A stretch of DNA of 64,000 nucleotides from NCBI GenBank assembly GCA_022496185.1, contig WTXG01000010.1:124001-188000 (forward strand), given 5' to 3'. The DNA is from Multifurca ochricompacta (Eukaryota > Basidiomycota > Agaricomycetes > Russulales > Russulaceae). Made by a program: the position numbers and the translations under genes. The notes beneath the pieces were generated by a model that saw only the letters and a list, made by a program, of their open reading frames with translations, was not told the origin of the DNA and made no database searches. Positions 32,927 through 46,800 of the stretch are shown in pieces; position 1 is the stretch's first letter, and the number at the start of each line of letters is the position of its first letter.

Positions 32927-33563
32927 ACCCCTTCCTGGGTATGGCAATGCACAGGTGAGGATGTCTTCCCTAGGTTCTCAAAGGTAAAGCTCACAAGGGG
33001 GGCACACTCCAGACCTGAAATCTGAACCTGGCAAATCTCAACAGCAAATCTAAGGTGACAGGAGGTGGAGAGAAGAACCTTACAACCACGAACGCACAGG
33101 GAGTTTACCATCGGTTCTTGCTGGGGCCAAGTGTCAAGCAGGGGGATAGGGGAGACAGAATAAAATGCGACACTAGTACATGGTGTGGAACAGGCTGATA
33201 AATGCAGCTGTAAAAAGGGTTTTAGCTATCTATTTAGTTGTTGTGGTCAAAACTATATATTTATTAGTATCTTTACCTATTTAGATAGTGGATAAGCTAT
33301 AGCTAACTTTTTTCCTCCGGGGTTTTACACCATGACTTCATGTCGACTCCAATCTTTGTCCATCACAGTAGTTGCATTGTCACTAGACAATGGGAAGGCA
33401 CTTGAGGAAAACTCATTCATAAAACGTAAGACTTGCTGCCAAATCCAGTTAAACACTCGTACCAGGAACGCCGGGAGAGATAAACCAGATATTACTAGTC
33501 TAAACGTAATCTACACAAGTGCACAAGACACCCATTCTTCACATAATTTACCTCTGTCCTCTT
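32927..33563. other. Gene-free stretch
   Basis: A/T-rich in part (33180-33320). An open frame from about 33332 has no recognisable motif. Confidence 0.4.
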
Positions 33564-34480
33564 TCAGAAAGCATCAACAGCGCTACCAGCAGAATTACGG
33601 GCCCAAGTTCGGATGTCCTTCGAAGGAGATAGCCCCACCGAATTCATGCGCGATTTGTCGTACTCTTCAAGAGCTGGAAGGTTTGCCCGAATCAGAAAAT
33701 CACCTCCATGTATAACCGACTCCTTGTCCTGGGCGTCATTCAACGCAGGTTCATCCTCGACACTACTTCGGAAGGACTCAAGGTCTTCCATTGCCTGGGA
33801 TTCGGCGTTCCCCTGCGATCTGTCATGATCACGACGCGCTCGTTTGCGAGACTTCGTCTGCTTGTGTCGAGGTCGCCATGAAAATTGAGTCGCGTCACGA
33901 TTCCGCTGCTGTAGACTCTGTTTGCCAGTTTCACTTTCCCATTTCTGAAACATTTTGGTGACCTCATCTGCAGAATGATCCGCAACCTTGCAAAGGAAAT
34001 GTAGCACGGTGTAAATTGGTGAAAGTTCTCCAGGTTGAACCTCTGCTTCGCACGAGCTACCACCTGGTGTCCGCGTAAAGCTAATATAGAGAAGCGAAAA
34101 TTGGCACTAACCACTTTGTCATCACTCCATGTCGAAATATACACTGTCAAAAGGCTGCCAACCCCGTTGCCCCAAATAATGGTCCATCTTCAAATCCTAA
34201 GGCCTGTCGCTGGTGTTAAGCCGAACATAAATATAGGCTGAGTTGTCGTGAGGCGGAAATATCATCCTTAGATTTGGCCTCAAGAGCAAATGTGACCACT
34301 CTGCTAGATGCCGCCTGCGCTTCAAAGGAGAAGGCTCGTGGGTTCTGTAGTTTCGCCAAGAATAAACTCCAGTCATTCAGTAATACCATCGATGTGATAA
34401 TATCAGATTTTGCTCCAAGGGGCTGCAGGCAAGAATAAACTCCCTTTCTGCTCTTCCAAACCAGTCAGTTAGACATAATT
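33564..34480 (-). pseudogene. Unrecognised multi-block gene or remnant, minus strand
   Basis: At least two minus-strand blocks read like protein. One (34232-34480) gives VYSCLQPLGAKSDIIT, then DWSLFLAKLQNPRAFSFEAQ and KSKDDISASRQLSLYL. The other (33564-34070) gives EVQPGELSPIYTVLHFLCK, VADHSADEVTKMFQKWESET, a basic KQTKSRKRARRDHDRS patch and NLPALEEYDKSRMNSVG. Between them TDHYLGQRGWQPFDSVYFDM-like text lies in another frame. I could not join the blocks with convincing introns, and no family is recognised. It may be a decayed gene or a spliced gene with unusual introns. Confidence 0.4.
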
Positions 34481-34605
34481 TTAGCAGAAGAGCAGAAGTT
34501 ACCCAAAAACATGCTTTTCCTGTGGCCGCAGAGCAAAACCAGAATCAATTAAAGGGTCTATTCCCCTTCATAACTCGGTTTCATTATATGATCCGTATTC
34601 GGGGC

Positions 34606-34951
34606 TCAAGCGAGCCAGCGGTATAAGAGGACGTAACGTTGATGTTCAAGTTGGTAGGGGTCGTCGTCATGAAATTGGTTGTCTTGTAGGTTGCTGATCC
34701 AGTGCATGTACCTAGATACATCGTCTGCGAAGGTCCCTTGGCGACTTATAAAATTGTGGGTGACTGATACCGATAAATTTGTATAGGATTGTCTTACCAA
34801 TTCTACGAACTATATGTTGGAAAATATTTAGAAGGGGCACACCGGAGGTCAATCTTCGCACCTTTGTGTCCTTCAAGCATTGCGGATACTTTATTTCTCC
34901 CAAGCATTTGTCGAATAACGGCTTATCAACTATCTGCTCTTGTAAAATCAA
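34606..34951 (-). pseudogene. Unrecognised coding-like blocks, minus strand
   Basis: Two overlapping minus-strand frames. One has DKCLGEIKYPQCLKDTKVRR and VPLLNIFQHIVRRIGKTILY (34712-34951). The other has GTFADDVSRYMHWISNLQDN and QFHDDDPYQLEHQRYVLLYR, ending in a stop (34606-34800). The composition is protein-like. No family is recognised; they may belong with the neighbouring minus-strand blocks. Confidence 0.3.
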
Positions 34952-36039
34952 TTGTTACGACTTGATGCTTCTTGCCATTTAAATACGATGGCTTTGCAAC
35001 CTAAGTAACTAAGGTTCATTACCATGCCGGGCTGACGGTCATACTTACACAGAAGCGGAAACTGACATACTGGTGACACGCGTCTGTTAAGCGGCCTAGA
35101 TTATGCATAGACAAAGTGACGAACGGTGTATTAACCGATTGTGTCAGCTCGAGCACAGGGCTATGAGACGGATTTGTTTCGACTGGGCTACAAAGCGTGT
35201 AGTTATGAGCTGTTTGAGAGATAAAAATGCGTGATTGGCGTACTATTCCCTATTTCTGGCGCGGTTAATAAGAACGAGTTCGACTGGACCAGACAACCAT
35301 CACGATGGTTTCAGCTTACTGTCGTGACTGAGAGGTATCTTCTTCTATGAGATTTGTGTTCATCCAATCCTGCGTGGTGAAACCGGTTGGTGGAATGGGG
35401 AAAAGAAGAGTACAGTATAACCCTAATCCTAATTAATCAACTTGTTGACTCATCCTGGGCTGTGCGGGGCAAGTATGTGGAGGTGCATCTCTACTCATGC
35501 CGCATCATGTATGTGTGTCTGCTTGCGGAATCACATCGCACAAGGTAGACAGGAGTATTTCCGCTGTGACAAAACGACCCAAGTGTTGGAAGTTGGAAGT
35601 GCAGCCATAGCACTCAGCCAATTGATACCGGAGATGGCGGCCCGGATCCGATCATCAGCAATATTCAGAGCACGGTTATTTATTATACTTCGCTCTAACA
35701 AAAAGACTTAGTAGCTCGTAGTTAGGAACCCAGGTCTTTCTATCCCAAAGACTGAGGTCAGTATTTCCTGGGTTATGGCTACATCTTTCCTTTACTGGTT
35801 CATTTGTGTAGCTACGCGCTTTTAGCTCACTACACCAAGGTGACTTCGTCACATTCCCTTTACATCAGGAGAAGATGACATGAAATTTCAACATGTGTCT
35901 CATCAATGCATTACCCTCTTCCCAGAAATCCAGAATGTCCAAATTCGCGTCTCTCCCTCTCCAGGAGTTGTCTCGATGTCTTCTAGGTCATCTAGTGCAC
36001 ATGTTGAGGTAGAAGAACATCAATCCTCCACCTCCATTG
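34952..36039. other. Gene-free stretch
   Basis: Nothing recognisable. It has a short run resembling telomere-like TAACCCTAATCCTAA at about 35419, not tandemly repeated, and scattered short frames. Confidence 0.4.
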
Positions 36040-36247
36040 TTACGCCACCAAGGTGCAATATGCACCCATCACCCTCTCCCTGTATCTCTAGCTGTCCTCC
36101 TGATTGGACCTGGCCACTCACAAATGATCCTAATATCTAGTTATTATTATATATTAGGATCATTCATGAGAGACTTGGTCCAATCAGGGGGACAGTGAGA
36201 GATACAGGGGAAGAGTAATGGGCACATATTGTGCCTTGGTGATGTAA
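36040..36247. mobile_element. Foldback MITE (208 bp)
   Basis: Two arms of about 97 bases (36040-36137 and 36150-36247) are inverted copies with scattered mismatches around a short A/T loop (CTAGTTATTATTAT). They start TTACRYCACCAAGGTGCA. Flanking TA dinucleotides fit a TA target duplication, suggesting Tc1/mariner-type mobilisation. It has no coding capacity. Confidence 0.88.
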
Positions 36248-37882
36248 CATCCATATTCCAAAGGGACTGTAAAGATAAGCTCAGCATGTTGCCCCCTTTT
36301 AGCTGGAGATGCTGGAGTCATGAACCTGTAGCAACTGCTTGGGATGTCATGTAGTCTGTGGGAGGACATGTACTAAGGGGGACGAAGAAAGCAAGTACCA
36401 AGATTATGACGTCGGGAAGACTGCATCTGTTCTAATCCCTCCACCTCTTTTCCAACTGTCCAGTTTGAGAAGATCCAGAGGCAGGAAGATCGCAATGGGC
36501 TGTACCTAGGTAGATTGTACAAGCCTTTCCATACTTCCATCTCTTCGTCATTCTGTACGTCATAGAAGCTTATTCTATGTCTTGTTGCGCTAAGAAAGAT
36601 GTGCGCATGAATGGTGTACTCACGCTTCTCGATCTCATACATATGTGATTGGGTCTCGCCCTCTGGCTGGGATGACGCCCATGGAAAGAACGCTATGTTC
36701 TCATCCACATTACCTCGGCTCCCTCGCCAATTGCATCATCACCCTTCCACTTATCACACTTCTCACTACTCCCTTCGTCACGGCGTTATCTTCGCTCCGC
36801 CATTATTGAGCTCTCACGGTTTCTTTCACTTCCCACACGAAGTAATCTCTGTTTAATTTGATCCACAAATATAGTCCATGCACTTCTTTCCCTATCCAGG
36901 TCAGCATATCCACGATTCATTTTCTTCTGAATACTGAGAGCTAAACGGACCCGGCACGGGGTTGCAGGGTCCAAGCATTAGTGCCTGCTTAAATAATATC
37001 AACAATAATCTAGATCTATTTCCACTCGTTCCGGCCCGCCTCCTTTCTCGTCTCGCTCCATCTCTCCTTCTAAGCCAGTTCGTCACCACTCTTCTTCAGC
37101 CCTTACCTTGCCATCGTCAGCCTTGTATCATCAATCGTCAAAGGATATAACACTACTCTGATGTATCAGAAAATAGGTTTTGTTGTTTGCGTCATAAACT
37201 ACATTCTTGTTGTTCCCGTTTGCCCCTTCACTATCCCACTTTCATCTTCATATTAACACCCATGAAACCGATCTTTCCTTATATCACTTTACCTTCCCTA
37301 CATACCGCTGTTGGACTGGACTCGTTGCATACTGACCTCTTGCTCTTTCTGTCTTTCTCTCCCTCCTCCCCTCTTCTGTAGAAATCCTACTCCGTATCGG
37401 ACTCACGGTCTATGTACAGACAGTAAGAGAGAGTATCACAGTCAGGCTGAACGTGACGTTATCGCTTGGCTTGGCCAAGCTTATGTACTCCAATGTGAGC
37501 CCTGGCCTGGCCTTGCTCTAAACCATTTCCATTTGCTACTGATGCGCCCGAGATATCGGGCCATGACGAAAGGCAGGAAAGGAAAATCCTTCACAAATGA
37601 TTTCTGGAATGTGCCTCTTATCACCCTAGAACCTAATACGCAGTTGGTATCAAGCAAGGGTGTCTCGTGCTCACTGCGTGCACATACACGTGTCCATGTT
37701 ACACTCACCTTTCCATGGAAAGACATTGTAGAGGGATTCCTATATATGTCTCATCTCAGAGGTGATCAGTATCGACAATAACTTCGACTGACCGTAGAAG
37801 TAGTACGCTCTCCTTTCTGTGTCTCGAACAGCGGCACCTACGAACCCCATCTGACTATCAGTAAAGACCAAACGAAACCATC
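36248..37882. other. Upstream region of paralogue C, with one possible exon remnant
   Basis: The minus strand at 36373-36708 reads HMYEIEKREYTIHAHIFLSA then TRHRISFYDVQNDEEMEVWK, protein-like but unrecognised. The rest is pyrimidine-rich on the plus strand (36990-37400), consistent with a fungal promoter before the ATG at 37883. A 156-codon plus frame at 37311-37781 has no motif. Confidence 0.4.
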
Positions 37883-40800
37883 ATGTCCGAGGAATTCTAC
37901 ACACCAGGTAAGATACATTATCTATGCCGCTTGACAGCAGTGCCTGATCTACTGAATACGTATCCCCTGTTACCCATCCAACCGGCTTCAGAATCAACTC
38001 CTACTTCCCATTCAATGCCTCCAAACCCAGTGAATAGTAAGAAAGGGTCCACATTGCCTGACTCAGTGGGAGCATTCATTTGATGCTTTGGCTCCAGTCC
38101 CACGCTTTCCACGTCGAACTTCCGTAACCGATGAGCCTGGTCAAGTCGGAACGTTGAAGCCAGCCCTTGCTTCAAAAGATAAACCTTGTCTAGTGAAGGG
38201 GATGTACCCTCTTCTAGATCTAATCACGGAACAAGGAAGCAGCGGCCTGGGTAATCTCCTCTTCATACCATTTGCCCCGCGCTCATACCCTTCCTAGTCG
38301 ACAAGATCGTCATCGCACAGGAATCTCTTCAAGCTTTCATCAACGAGCTCTCCCCAGGTGCTTATTCTTCCATCACAAAGGTCAATTTCAAAACGCTGGA
38401 CGGCATTTTACTCAAACCGATTGGGATCTACGGGTCCAAGGAAGAGATTGTGAGGTTTCTCCGCGAGATCCGTGCCGTAGATGACAACACGTACACATTT
38501 CATTTTTTTGTACGTACCCAAGCCAGCTGATGTCAGTGACAGTGCGCAGAAATTGTGTATGCCACAAAATCGCTATGCAGATGGGGATGCCGAAACGACC
38601 CTGAGATCTGGGTTGTATATTGTGCGTTCCTTCGATTCTACCCCGGAAGAAAAATCCTATGTGTTATACTGGCCCGAAGACAACGTGGGATGACCACGCA
38701 GCATCCCCTGTCCAGCGCAACAGGGTAACATTCATGAGGTACAAGTCACTCTTCCTAGGCCCCTTATCCCAATTCAACTGGACTTAAAATCGCCTAGATA
38801 CCTCACTAAATTATGCGATCAACTTGTTTGTTTGCTTTCAACTGAGCATTCACGAGCAATTGTGTGGGAGGACGATTGCCCCGGTGGCGATAGTGGAGAC
38901 GAGGACGTCGGTGATCGTGGCAATCATGACGATGACGATGACTACTACGAATCGAACGATTCAGATAGCGACGGCTCTGATCGGATTTTTGACTATCGAG
39001 TGAAGAAAACGAAGGATCAAGGAGAAAATGTCGTCACTCGAACGGGGTTTACGGTACGGTATTTCATGACCGGCGTTTTCTTGGTGTTTAAATCCCCTGT
39101 TTGTCACAAGATATACTCTCCCCTTCTTGGTAATCAGCACCCGCCACCAGGGGTGCACGTCGATCCCAAGGTGTTGTTGCCGACTTTGCTTCATGGGGAA
39201 AAGGTGCAAGGGTTCATGACAGCCGAGTTCAAGCCAGCGAAGACGGTGGTCGAGCCATTTTTCCACGACCATCAGACAGCTGATCAGGTTCGCCTTCGTT
39301 GGTAAGCGTTCCATTTCTTTCTTAAATATCGCATTAATGATATTACTTTTCAGTGGAGCCAATGGGGATGATGTGCTGTGTCTTTCCAATACGATCGATG
39401 ACATGTCCCTGAAAACTTTGATGGACTTGGGTTTCAGTACTCGATTTTCGAAAGAATACGCAGATTGGGAGCAAAATATGGGAGCGATAACGCAAAGCTT
39501 CCTTAATTCCATTGTCAAGGAGCAAGCAGAAATGCATACGAAAATCGATCAAGGTTTTGAAAGCACAAGGGTGAAGCTGAAGGACGCTGTGACCAACAAA
39601 GTATTACCCTTTTTCCCGTAAGCGTTGGTTCCTGAGATACATTATTCTGGGAGCTCATCGCCATCAATCATAGATCACTTCGACGTGAGATCCTTTTCCC
39701 TGAATTCATTAACCCCACTGGTCAAGAAGTTGAAGCTGGCAAAGCGAAGAGTAAGATCATAAACTCATCTCGCTTCCATTCTAACGGGGTAGTTAGACCC
39801 ACTACACGACCTCCTTCGCATCTATCCAAAGGTGACACAAATGATACAAGATGGAATATATACCGCTCGCCTCGACAACGGCATCGGTGACTCAGAATTT
39901 CAGTTCAAAAAGACCCGCTTCTATTTCCTCCGTGATCTTCTCGACTCTGAGGATACTAAAAATCTAAAAACAAACGAGATCGAGGCTCTGGTAAACACTA
40001 TACTTGAAAGCAGGGACATGCAGAGCACCTTGTCAAGTTTGAAGAATTTCGGGAAGGACGATAAAGATGGTGGCGTATTCCATTCGTTGAAGACTTGGAT
40101 GAGCAAAGCTTTCAAGCGTTCCGAGGGGGGACTGTGGGAAGAGGCCAGGGACTATGCATCACTGGTCTCTGACTCTGATTTCCTCGTGCGTCGTAGCGCT
40201 ACTGGTGCCGATGACTATCTATACAATGCCGCTGTCGACATTGAGAAAACTGCCTATGACTGCACCTCTAGGCAGATTGAATACCTTGTATCCAGGATCA
40301 GTCAGCAGATTCTTTCAACACAGAAAGAAGAATGCGACAAGCAGGTGCAACGAGCTTCTCAAAGCGCAAAGGACAAGGAACTTGAGGCCCTCAGATCAAA
40401 TTTCGTTCGTCAAATAGAGGACCTGTCCAGAGAGCGCTCCACATCGTACGTTCCTTTTGGTATTTGGAAAACCCAACGACTTAAGCCAGTTCAGGCGTGC
40501 GACAATTTATATTGACAACTTCGAAATGAGGAGGGGCCACCATTATTCCCCAAGTTTGTTAGATGTTCTGGTCCTACTGCGAGTTCGACTCATCCGCCCA
40601 ACTAGATTCGAGTTTATACGCAATCAGAGGTCGTCATGAACTTCTGCCAGAGGAAGAGATTGAATACCAGGTTCACCTTTTACATTTGCACACGGACCAA
40701 AGGCACAATTTGCAACAGGATCCCAGTTTTGTCCCAACACCTGTCGTGAATCAGCGACTTTCTGGATCGTTCCACGTCCCGCCTGGGACCCTGGTGAAGT

Positions 40801-43800
40801 ACGTACGGCTTTCAGTAACATGGAGATTGTCGAATCTCACGATGGTCATTCAGATATGCTCATCTTCTTGAAGGGGATCGAATTCTTCTTGGTCTTGTCA
40901 ATTCTCAGGGAAACGTCATGATCTATATCGAGAGTCTAGCACGCATCGATAATGTCATACAGTTGCGGTCATTCGCACAATTATTCCACAAGGACAAGAT
41001 TGGCGAGAAATGCATTTTTGCATTCGATGAATCGAAGCGTATGTTGGCATTCTACGCATCTGCTAGGGTACGTCCTACACTGCCTCGGTGTAGTTATATG
41101 GGTTATAAGATTTGGTAGATGCAACTACATATCTTCGTCTTCGATGAAGAGTTCAAGTCCTTGCGCGGAATGGGGTCCGCGATCAACCTTTCTCTGTTTT
41201 ATAATCCTGGTGCATCTATCATTCACGCATGCTTCGTTCATGGCAACGAAGAGATACTATTCGTTGACTCGGATGCTCAGGCGAGAATATTTTCGTTGAC
41301 CATGCTGCAGCACAAGTACATCCGATTCTCCTCATCTTCGTTTTCATCTTCTTTCTGACCTGTGTTTGTAGATCTGCTTCGCTACAACTCCCGCAGGTAC
41401 CACGTGCGATCTACTCTTCTCCAAATGGGTCTTGCGTGCTAGTTGTTCAAGAAGAAGATGGCGTGTCTAGCATGAGGGCATATCATTGGTCTACTTTTGG
41501 ATCTACTGATGGGATTCCTATCACACCCGATAATTTCTCTGTTGACCTTGGGGCGGCGCTTCTGACGTCTATTGTGAACCGGAACACGATCCATCTGATT
41601 GGATTTGATCTGAAGTCGCGGTGTTGTCGATCTCTTATCCTGGATATCACATGTAAATCTACCGAGTTCACTTTCCAAGAACAAGGGTCCAAGATGTCAT
41701 CGAACCATGGCAAAGAGACAGCGCATAACTGCTTGATTGATTGTCACGCTGATGTCTGGATGCGGTTTCCCGTCGTTCCAGCTGTGAAGCGTCGTACGAT
41801 AACATCTCAGAGCAAGCGACAGGGGAGAACACTTCTATTTGTCAGCCAGGACGATCGACGCCCTTTTGCTTCTCACTTTTCTGACCTAATTCGCAATTTC
41901 GAAAGGACTTCACGCAAACCAACTGGTGATGCGCTCAAGGGTATCACAGTGTCCGCACGGACATTTCCCTCTTTCGTGCGGCAGTTCTTGTCTGGCAAAG
42001 ACTGGCCGGTCTCTCGCTTCCGAGCTGGTGAATGGCTGGCAGACTTGCTGTGCCTTATCCCTATCCACATCGCGGTCACTCATGAGAACAGATTCATACC
42101 GCTTAAAGACGGTGTTTTCTCAGCTCAACTGGAGGCATCTTTGCTAGGCGCTGAAGTTAACAGGATCGTGGACAGCTTGTCCCTTGGATGGTATGAGTCT
42201 ATTTTCCAGTCTTATTGGGCTTCGAAAGTGAATTTTCTCTTTTTCTCGTCTGGGACGACATCTGATCCGCTTCATGGTCATTGTAGCCTGTAAAGGTTGT
42301 ATCGTCAATGGGAGAGCAATCCGTTGGGAAAAGCTTTACCCTTAATCACCTCGTGGATACTTCTTTTGCAGGGAGTGCGATGCGTACCACCGGTTAGTCC
42401 TTGCAGTTTTCGCAATCCGAGATTAGGAAATTGACAGTGTTCAGAGGGCGTCTGGATGTCCGTTTCCCCGACCGATGACGCACTGATAGTAGCATTGGAT
42501 TTCGAAGGTGAGATCGATGCCACTAACGTCAACTGTTGAGAGAAGTCTGAAACACGGGATAACAGGTGTACACAGTCTAGAGCGTTCTGCCCAAGAGGAC
42601 ACACTTCTTGTGCTCTTCAACACCGCTATATCGAATCTCGTGAGTAATAATCTTAGCTTCTTGATTATTGCCGTTACCCAGAATTCACGCAACATACAGG
42701 TCTTATTCCGTAACAATTTTGCCCTGAGCAGAGACATTACTGGCCTCTTTCAATCCTTTCAGTCAAGCTCGTCTATTTTGGATCCGACAACTAATCCAAC
42801 ATTATTCCAATCTGTGCTTGTTGTTATTATTAAGGTGGGTGAACTCTTCTTGGAAGATGTATCGATACAACGACTCATGTGTCATTGATAGGATGTCATT
42901 GACTCTGACAAAAACGAAGTGACGAGGGAGTGAGCCACTAAACCACCCATGGTTATCCACCCTGCTGATCGCATCTAGATTCTCCCTCAAGTTTCAAAAA
43001 ATAGTTGCAGATGAACAAGATTCCAATTTCATCACTCGCCTTCACGCAGGGCAATTGAAAATTATTCCATGGCCCGTTATCGAGTCGAGGGAATTCTACA
43101 AGCTTTTTGGTAAGGTTAAAAGGATGCTTGATGACCAGCCGACGTCATATTTCACGGCTGGAGAATTCTTGCACACGCTGAAAACGTTGATGGCCAAGCT
43201 AAAGGTTCATTTTTTCGCTTATCTGCTCTGATAAATCGCTGATCAGTGATGGTGTATACCTGATAGGCAAATGACTGGGGAGCCATGTCACGTATGTTTT
43301 CCTCGTTAAAGTTGTCACTTGCTTTCCTAATCCTTCATCTTAGAAACTATGGCCGCACATCGCTCGAACGCTCTCCTCGCAATATTGCCTATTGCCTTGG
43401 AGACCGGATTGTCCGAGATCACTCCCGAGCAGGTGCCGTTGAAGGTATGCATAGAATAAAATTGACCACGCGCCGAACTGAAGATCTCAGAATTTTGATA
43501 CGGATCTGGTGGTCGATGCGGAAGATACGGAAGCGCAGTTCTCGCTGGCTGGACGGAATACTTCCATGGCGGATCGCGAACTCAAGCTTGTGGCCCTAAG
43601 CGAGTTATGGAATAAGGAGCATCCTAGGCAACATATCGACGACTCTAAATGGTCTGCCGACCTTGCGCAATACTTGACTCATCTTGTCGATCTACGCGTA
43701 GCCCATGTCGATCAATGGCTGGAATCAAACACACAGCGATTCCAAATGGGGAATGCGAGCATGGCAGAATACGTCGAATGTTTGACACAGCTGTCATTGA

Positions 43801-46800
43801 TCTCCGAGCCAGCGTCCAACTCTGCAAGTCACAGTGTGTTTCGTGTGGCCTCTTTTGCATGCGGAGTCGTTCACATGACGATGACCACAATTGTCTGACG
43901 AGTCATAAATGCATCCATGATTGCATATTCTGCAAACGGGATGGAAGCCAGGCAAAGCTTTGCGGAGAAACGTACGTGTATTGAGTTCGTACTTAACCAT
44001 GCTAATCTGTCGCAATATTTTAGTGCTGGCCATTCTGGGAATCATATGTATGTTCTGGAATTGTTTCCCGTGGTACTGATCACACATCTACGGCACCATA
44101 GATGCCGTGTGGGTACTCATCTGTGTGGACAGCAATGCGAACTCTCTGGAAGACGGGGTTGCAAAGATAAGTGTGTCAAGGTAAACTTACTACTCCGCAA
44201 ACAAAATGATGCGTCCAGTCTTACTCATGGATCTCTGTCAGCCTATGGGGCACGAAGGTGGCCACGTCTGCTCAGCTCCGGTCCATATGTGTGGTCACGT
44301 ATGTCTCGCCTTTAAATGTAGTTCCTTGTAACTTACGCCGATGCTCTTTAGCCTTGCAGCTTGGTCAATTTGATGTTGCCGAATGGAAAATCGTTCACAT
44401 GCTCCGGGACATGTCCCATCTCATTGCAGGTTATTCCTCTTCCTGCCAAACGATATCTGACGAAGGTTTCTCAGAGATAAAATACACACAGATCATGAGT
44501 GTGAACTACGAGATTGCCCTGCCTCCTGTCAACTATGCAGCCGAATGTGTGGTAGCGGACACTTTCATGGCTTGGAACCTGACCAGAATCATCTTTGCGG
44601 GTCAGTCCACCATTGGCCCCTACCTGCGACGATTTTAAGCCTATGGTCACAGAAAAGAACACCCTTGTACCTCTTTATGCGCCGGGGGGATATGCGAAAT
44701 TCAGACAACTCCCTTATCCATTGAGGCTACGTTTACCGGAAGGCATGGTTCATTCCAATACACGAAGGTAGGCCCACATTCGTATAATATACACTCCTGT
44801 ACCTAAATAATGCGTCTAGTATACACAAGGTATGTTTTGCAAGACTCTACGTGATCCTCCTGAACGTACACCACGCCAGATGCGAAACGCCTCCCCTGTG
44901 CCAAGATTATCAAGCCCGGGGAGGTCGAGCATCCAGGTCCTCACGTTCATAGCGACGAACCGAAACCCTTCCACTTTTGCATTACCCGGTAGCTAATATG
45001 GCGCACTCTGATTTCCGTGCAGACGCTTACTCCTTCTAGGTGTGAGAGTTGTGGTTATCTGTGCACACATCCTTTGGGTTTGTCATTAGCCACCTACTTA
45101 TATTACCCCCTAATTAATTTTAACTTAGGGCATCCTCAACCGGAACACGAAACTAGCCATGGATCCATGTCCAAAACAAAATGGGCCATCGATGGTCCTG
45201 ACGGAACCAGCCTCGAGTTGGGAGGACATAAATTTTCATCGAATGATGAGGGTGGCCCCATGCTATGTAATATGGTGTGCGCGTCAATGGGAAGACATGT
45301 TCATATCGACTACTGCCGCGGGGATGCCTCGCATAATTCAGAAACTTTGCATCTCAAGGAAAAAATTGTTCCAAAGCCTCAGATACCCAAGGATTGGATT
45401 ACTCATGGTCTTCACTGGCGTCGAATGGGTGAGTTTGTCATATGAATTATTTTTCCAGATATTTTTTATGCGTTTATCAGGTTTCAAAGGTGATTAGGGA
45501 AAGTGATTTCATGTGATATGATTTCAACCAACGTGTCTCCGCAGATCCTTATCCTCGTGAAGATCAGGCGAATTTTGCGAAGTGGTATGTGAAGTGGTTT
45601 AGAAACGTAGCAGTATGGTGCTTATAATTATCGCAACAGTGATGCTTTGTGCCCAGGTAATGAGAGTCTCATATTTTGCGAACTATTCCCCCATCGTATT
45701 AAGACCACCTCAACAAGGCCCTGAACATACTGTGGAAGAGGGTGGTGCTAATGCACAACCATCCCGCTGCACGGAGGCACTATTCCATGCGCCGATGGAC
45801 GGGGCAAATGCGCCCTCCGGTGTTGGATATGTGTCAAGTGATGGTCACCACTTTGCGTGTAGAAATCCAATACTTATGCAGCCAGCCTACCATGTGTGAG
45901 TTCTCATCCTTAGTACCAAAGCACTTAATTCAAACTTGAAACAGGATCTTCGTCATTGACAGGTGAGTCCCGTAATGGATCCCGTTTATGCTTTTACCAA
46001 CACGTGATATATAGATCCTCATCCATGTGGGACGACGACAAAAAGCCGGACCCCAACGCCGCCGGGCACAATCGCATCATGCCCACACGAATAACAGACT
46101 TGGGGCAGTCTTTTCGGCACTCTACAGTTTCTGGCTAGCCCGTCAGGCTGCGACTAACCGCAATGCCTTTTTTGGCGTTGGTAGGCGGGACGCGTATAGC
46201 TTGATCTTCTTCAATCATGAATCGACTATTTGCCTCGAGAACGACTTTACAAGTTCCCCCGACGAGCTACTGACTACTGCCTTGCGATACGGGCCTAGTG
46301 GCGGAACAGAATATCTAAGTGCTCTTGATAGCACACAGAAGGTCATGAATTCTCACTGGAGTACAGAAAGGTACTCCCCGAGACTTATCCTGCGTGATAC
46401 GCCACGCACTAATATTTGTCCTAGGGCACCTATCGTGATCTTCTTGTCTGACGGCGAGGACTTTCTCGAGGATGACGCGATGTATGATATCTGTCGCAGC
46501 GCAGTGCGTCAGGGGTTCGTAGAGCTTAAATTACATTCATTTTCAAGGGCAGCTAACGACGCAAACTCCAGGAAGTCGCTTTCTTTTCATGCCGTCCTTT
46601 TTGGGCAGGAATCGTCTTCATCCACGCTACGTAGAATGACAGATATCGCACTGGAAGTACAAAAAAATGCGCCACATGATCCGCTGCTCCCTGCTGCTGC
46701 CAACATTCTGTCCTCTTTTACAGAGGCCCTTGATACGGTGAGGAGGCTGAACGCAGATCAGCCGCAAGTGATCTTACGTCAATTTTTATCAGGTCCGTCT

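Noticed and set aside
35415..35440. TAACCCTAATCCTAA telomere-like text
   Set aside because: Only one or two imperfect units; the same is true of CCCTAAACCCTAAC at about 7075. Not an internal telomere array.
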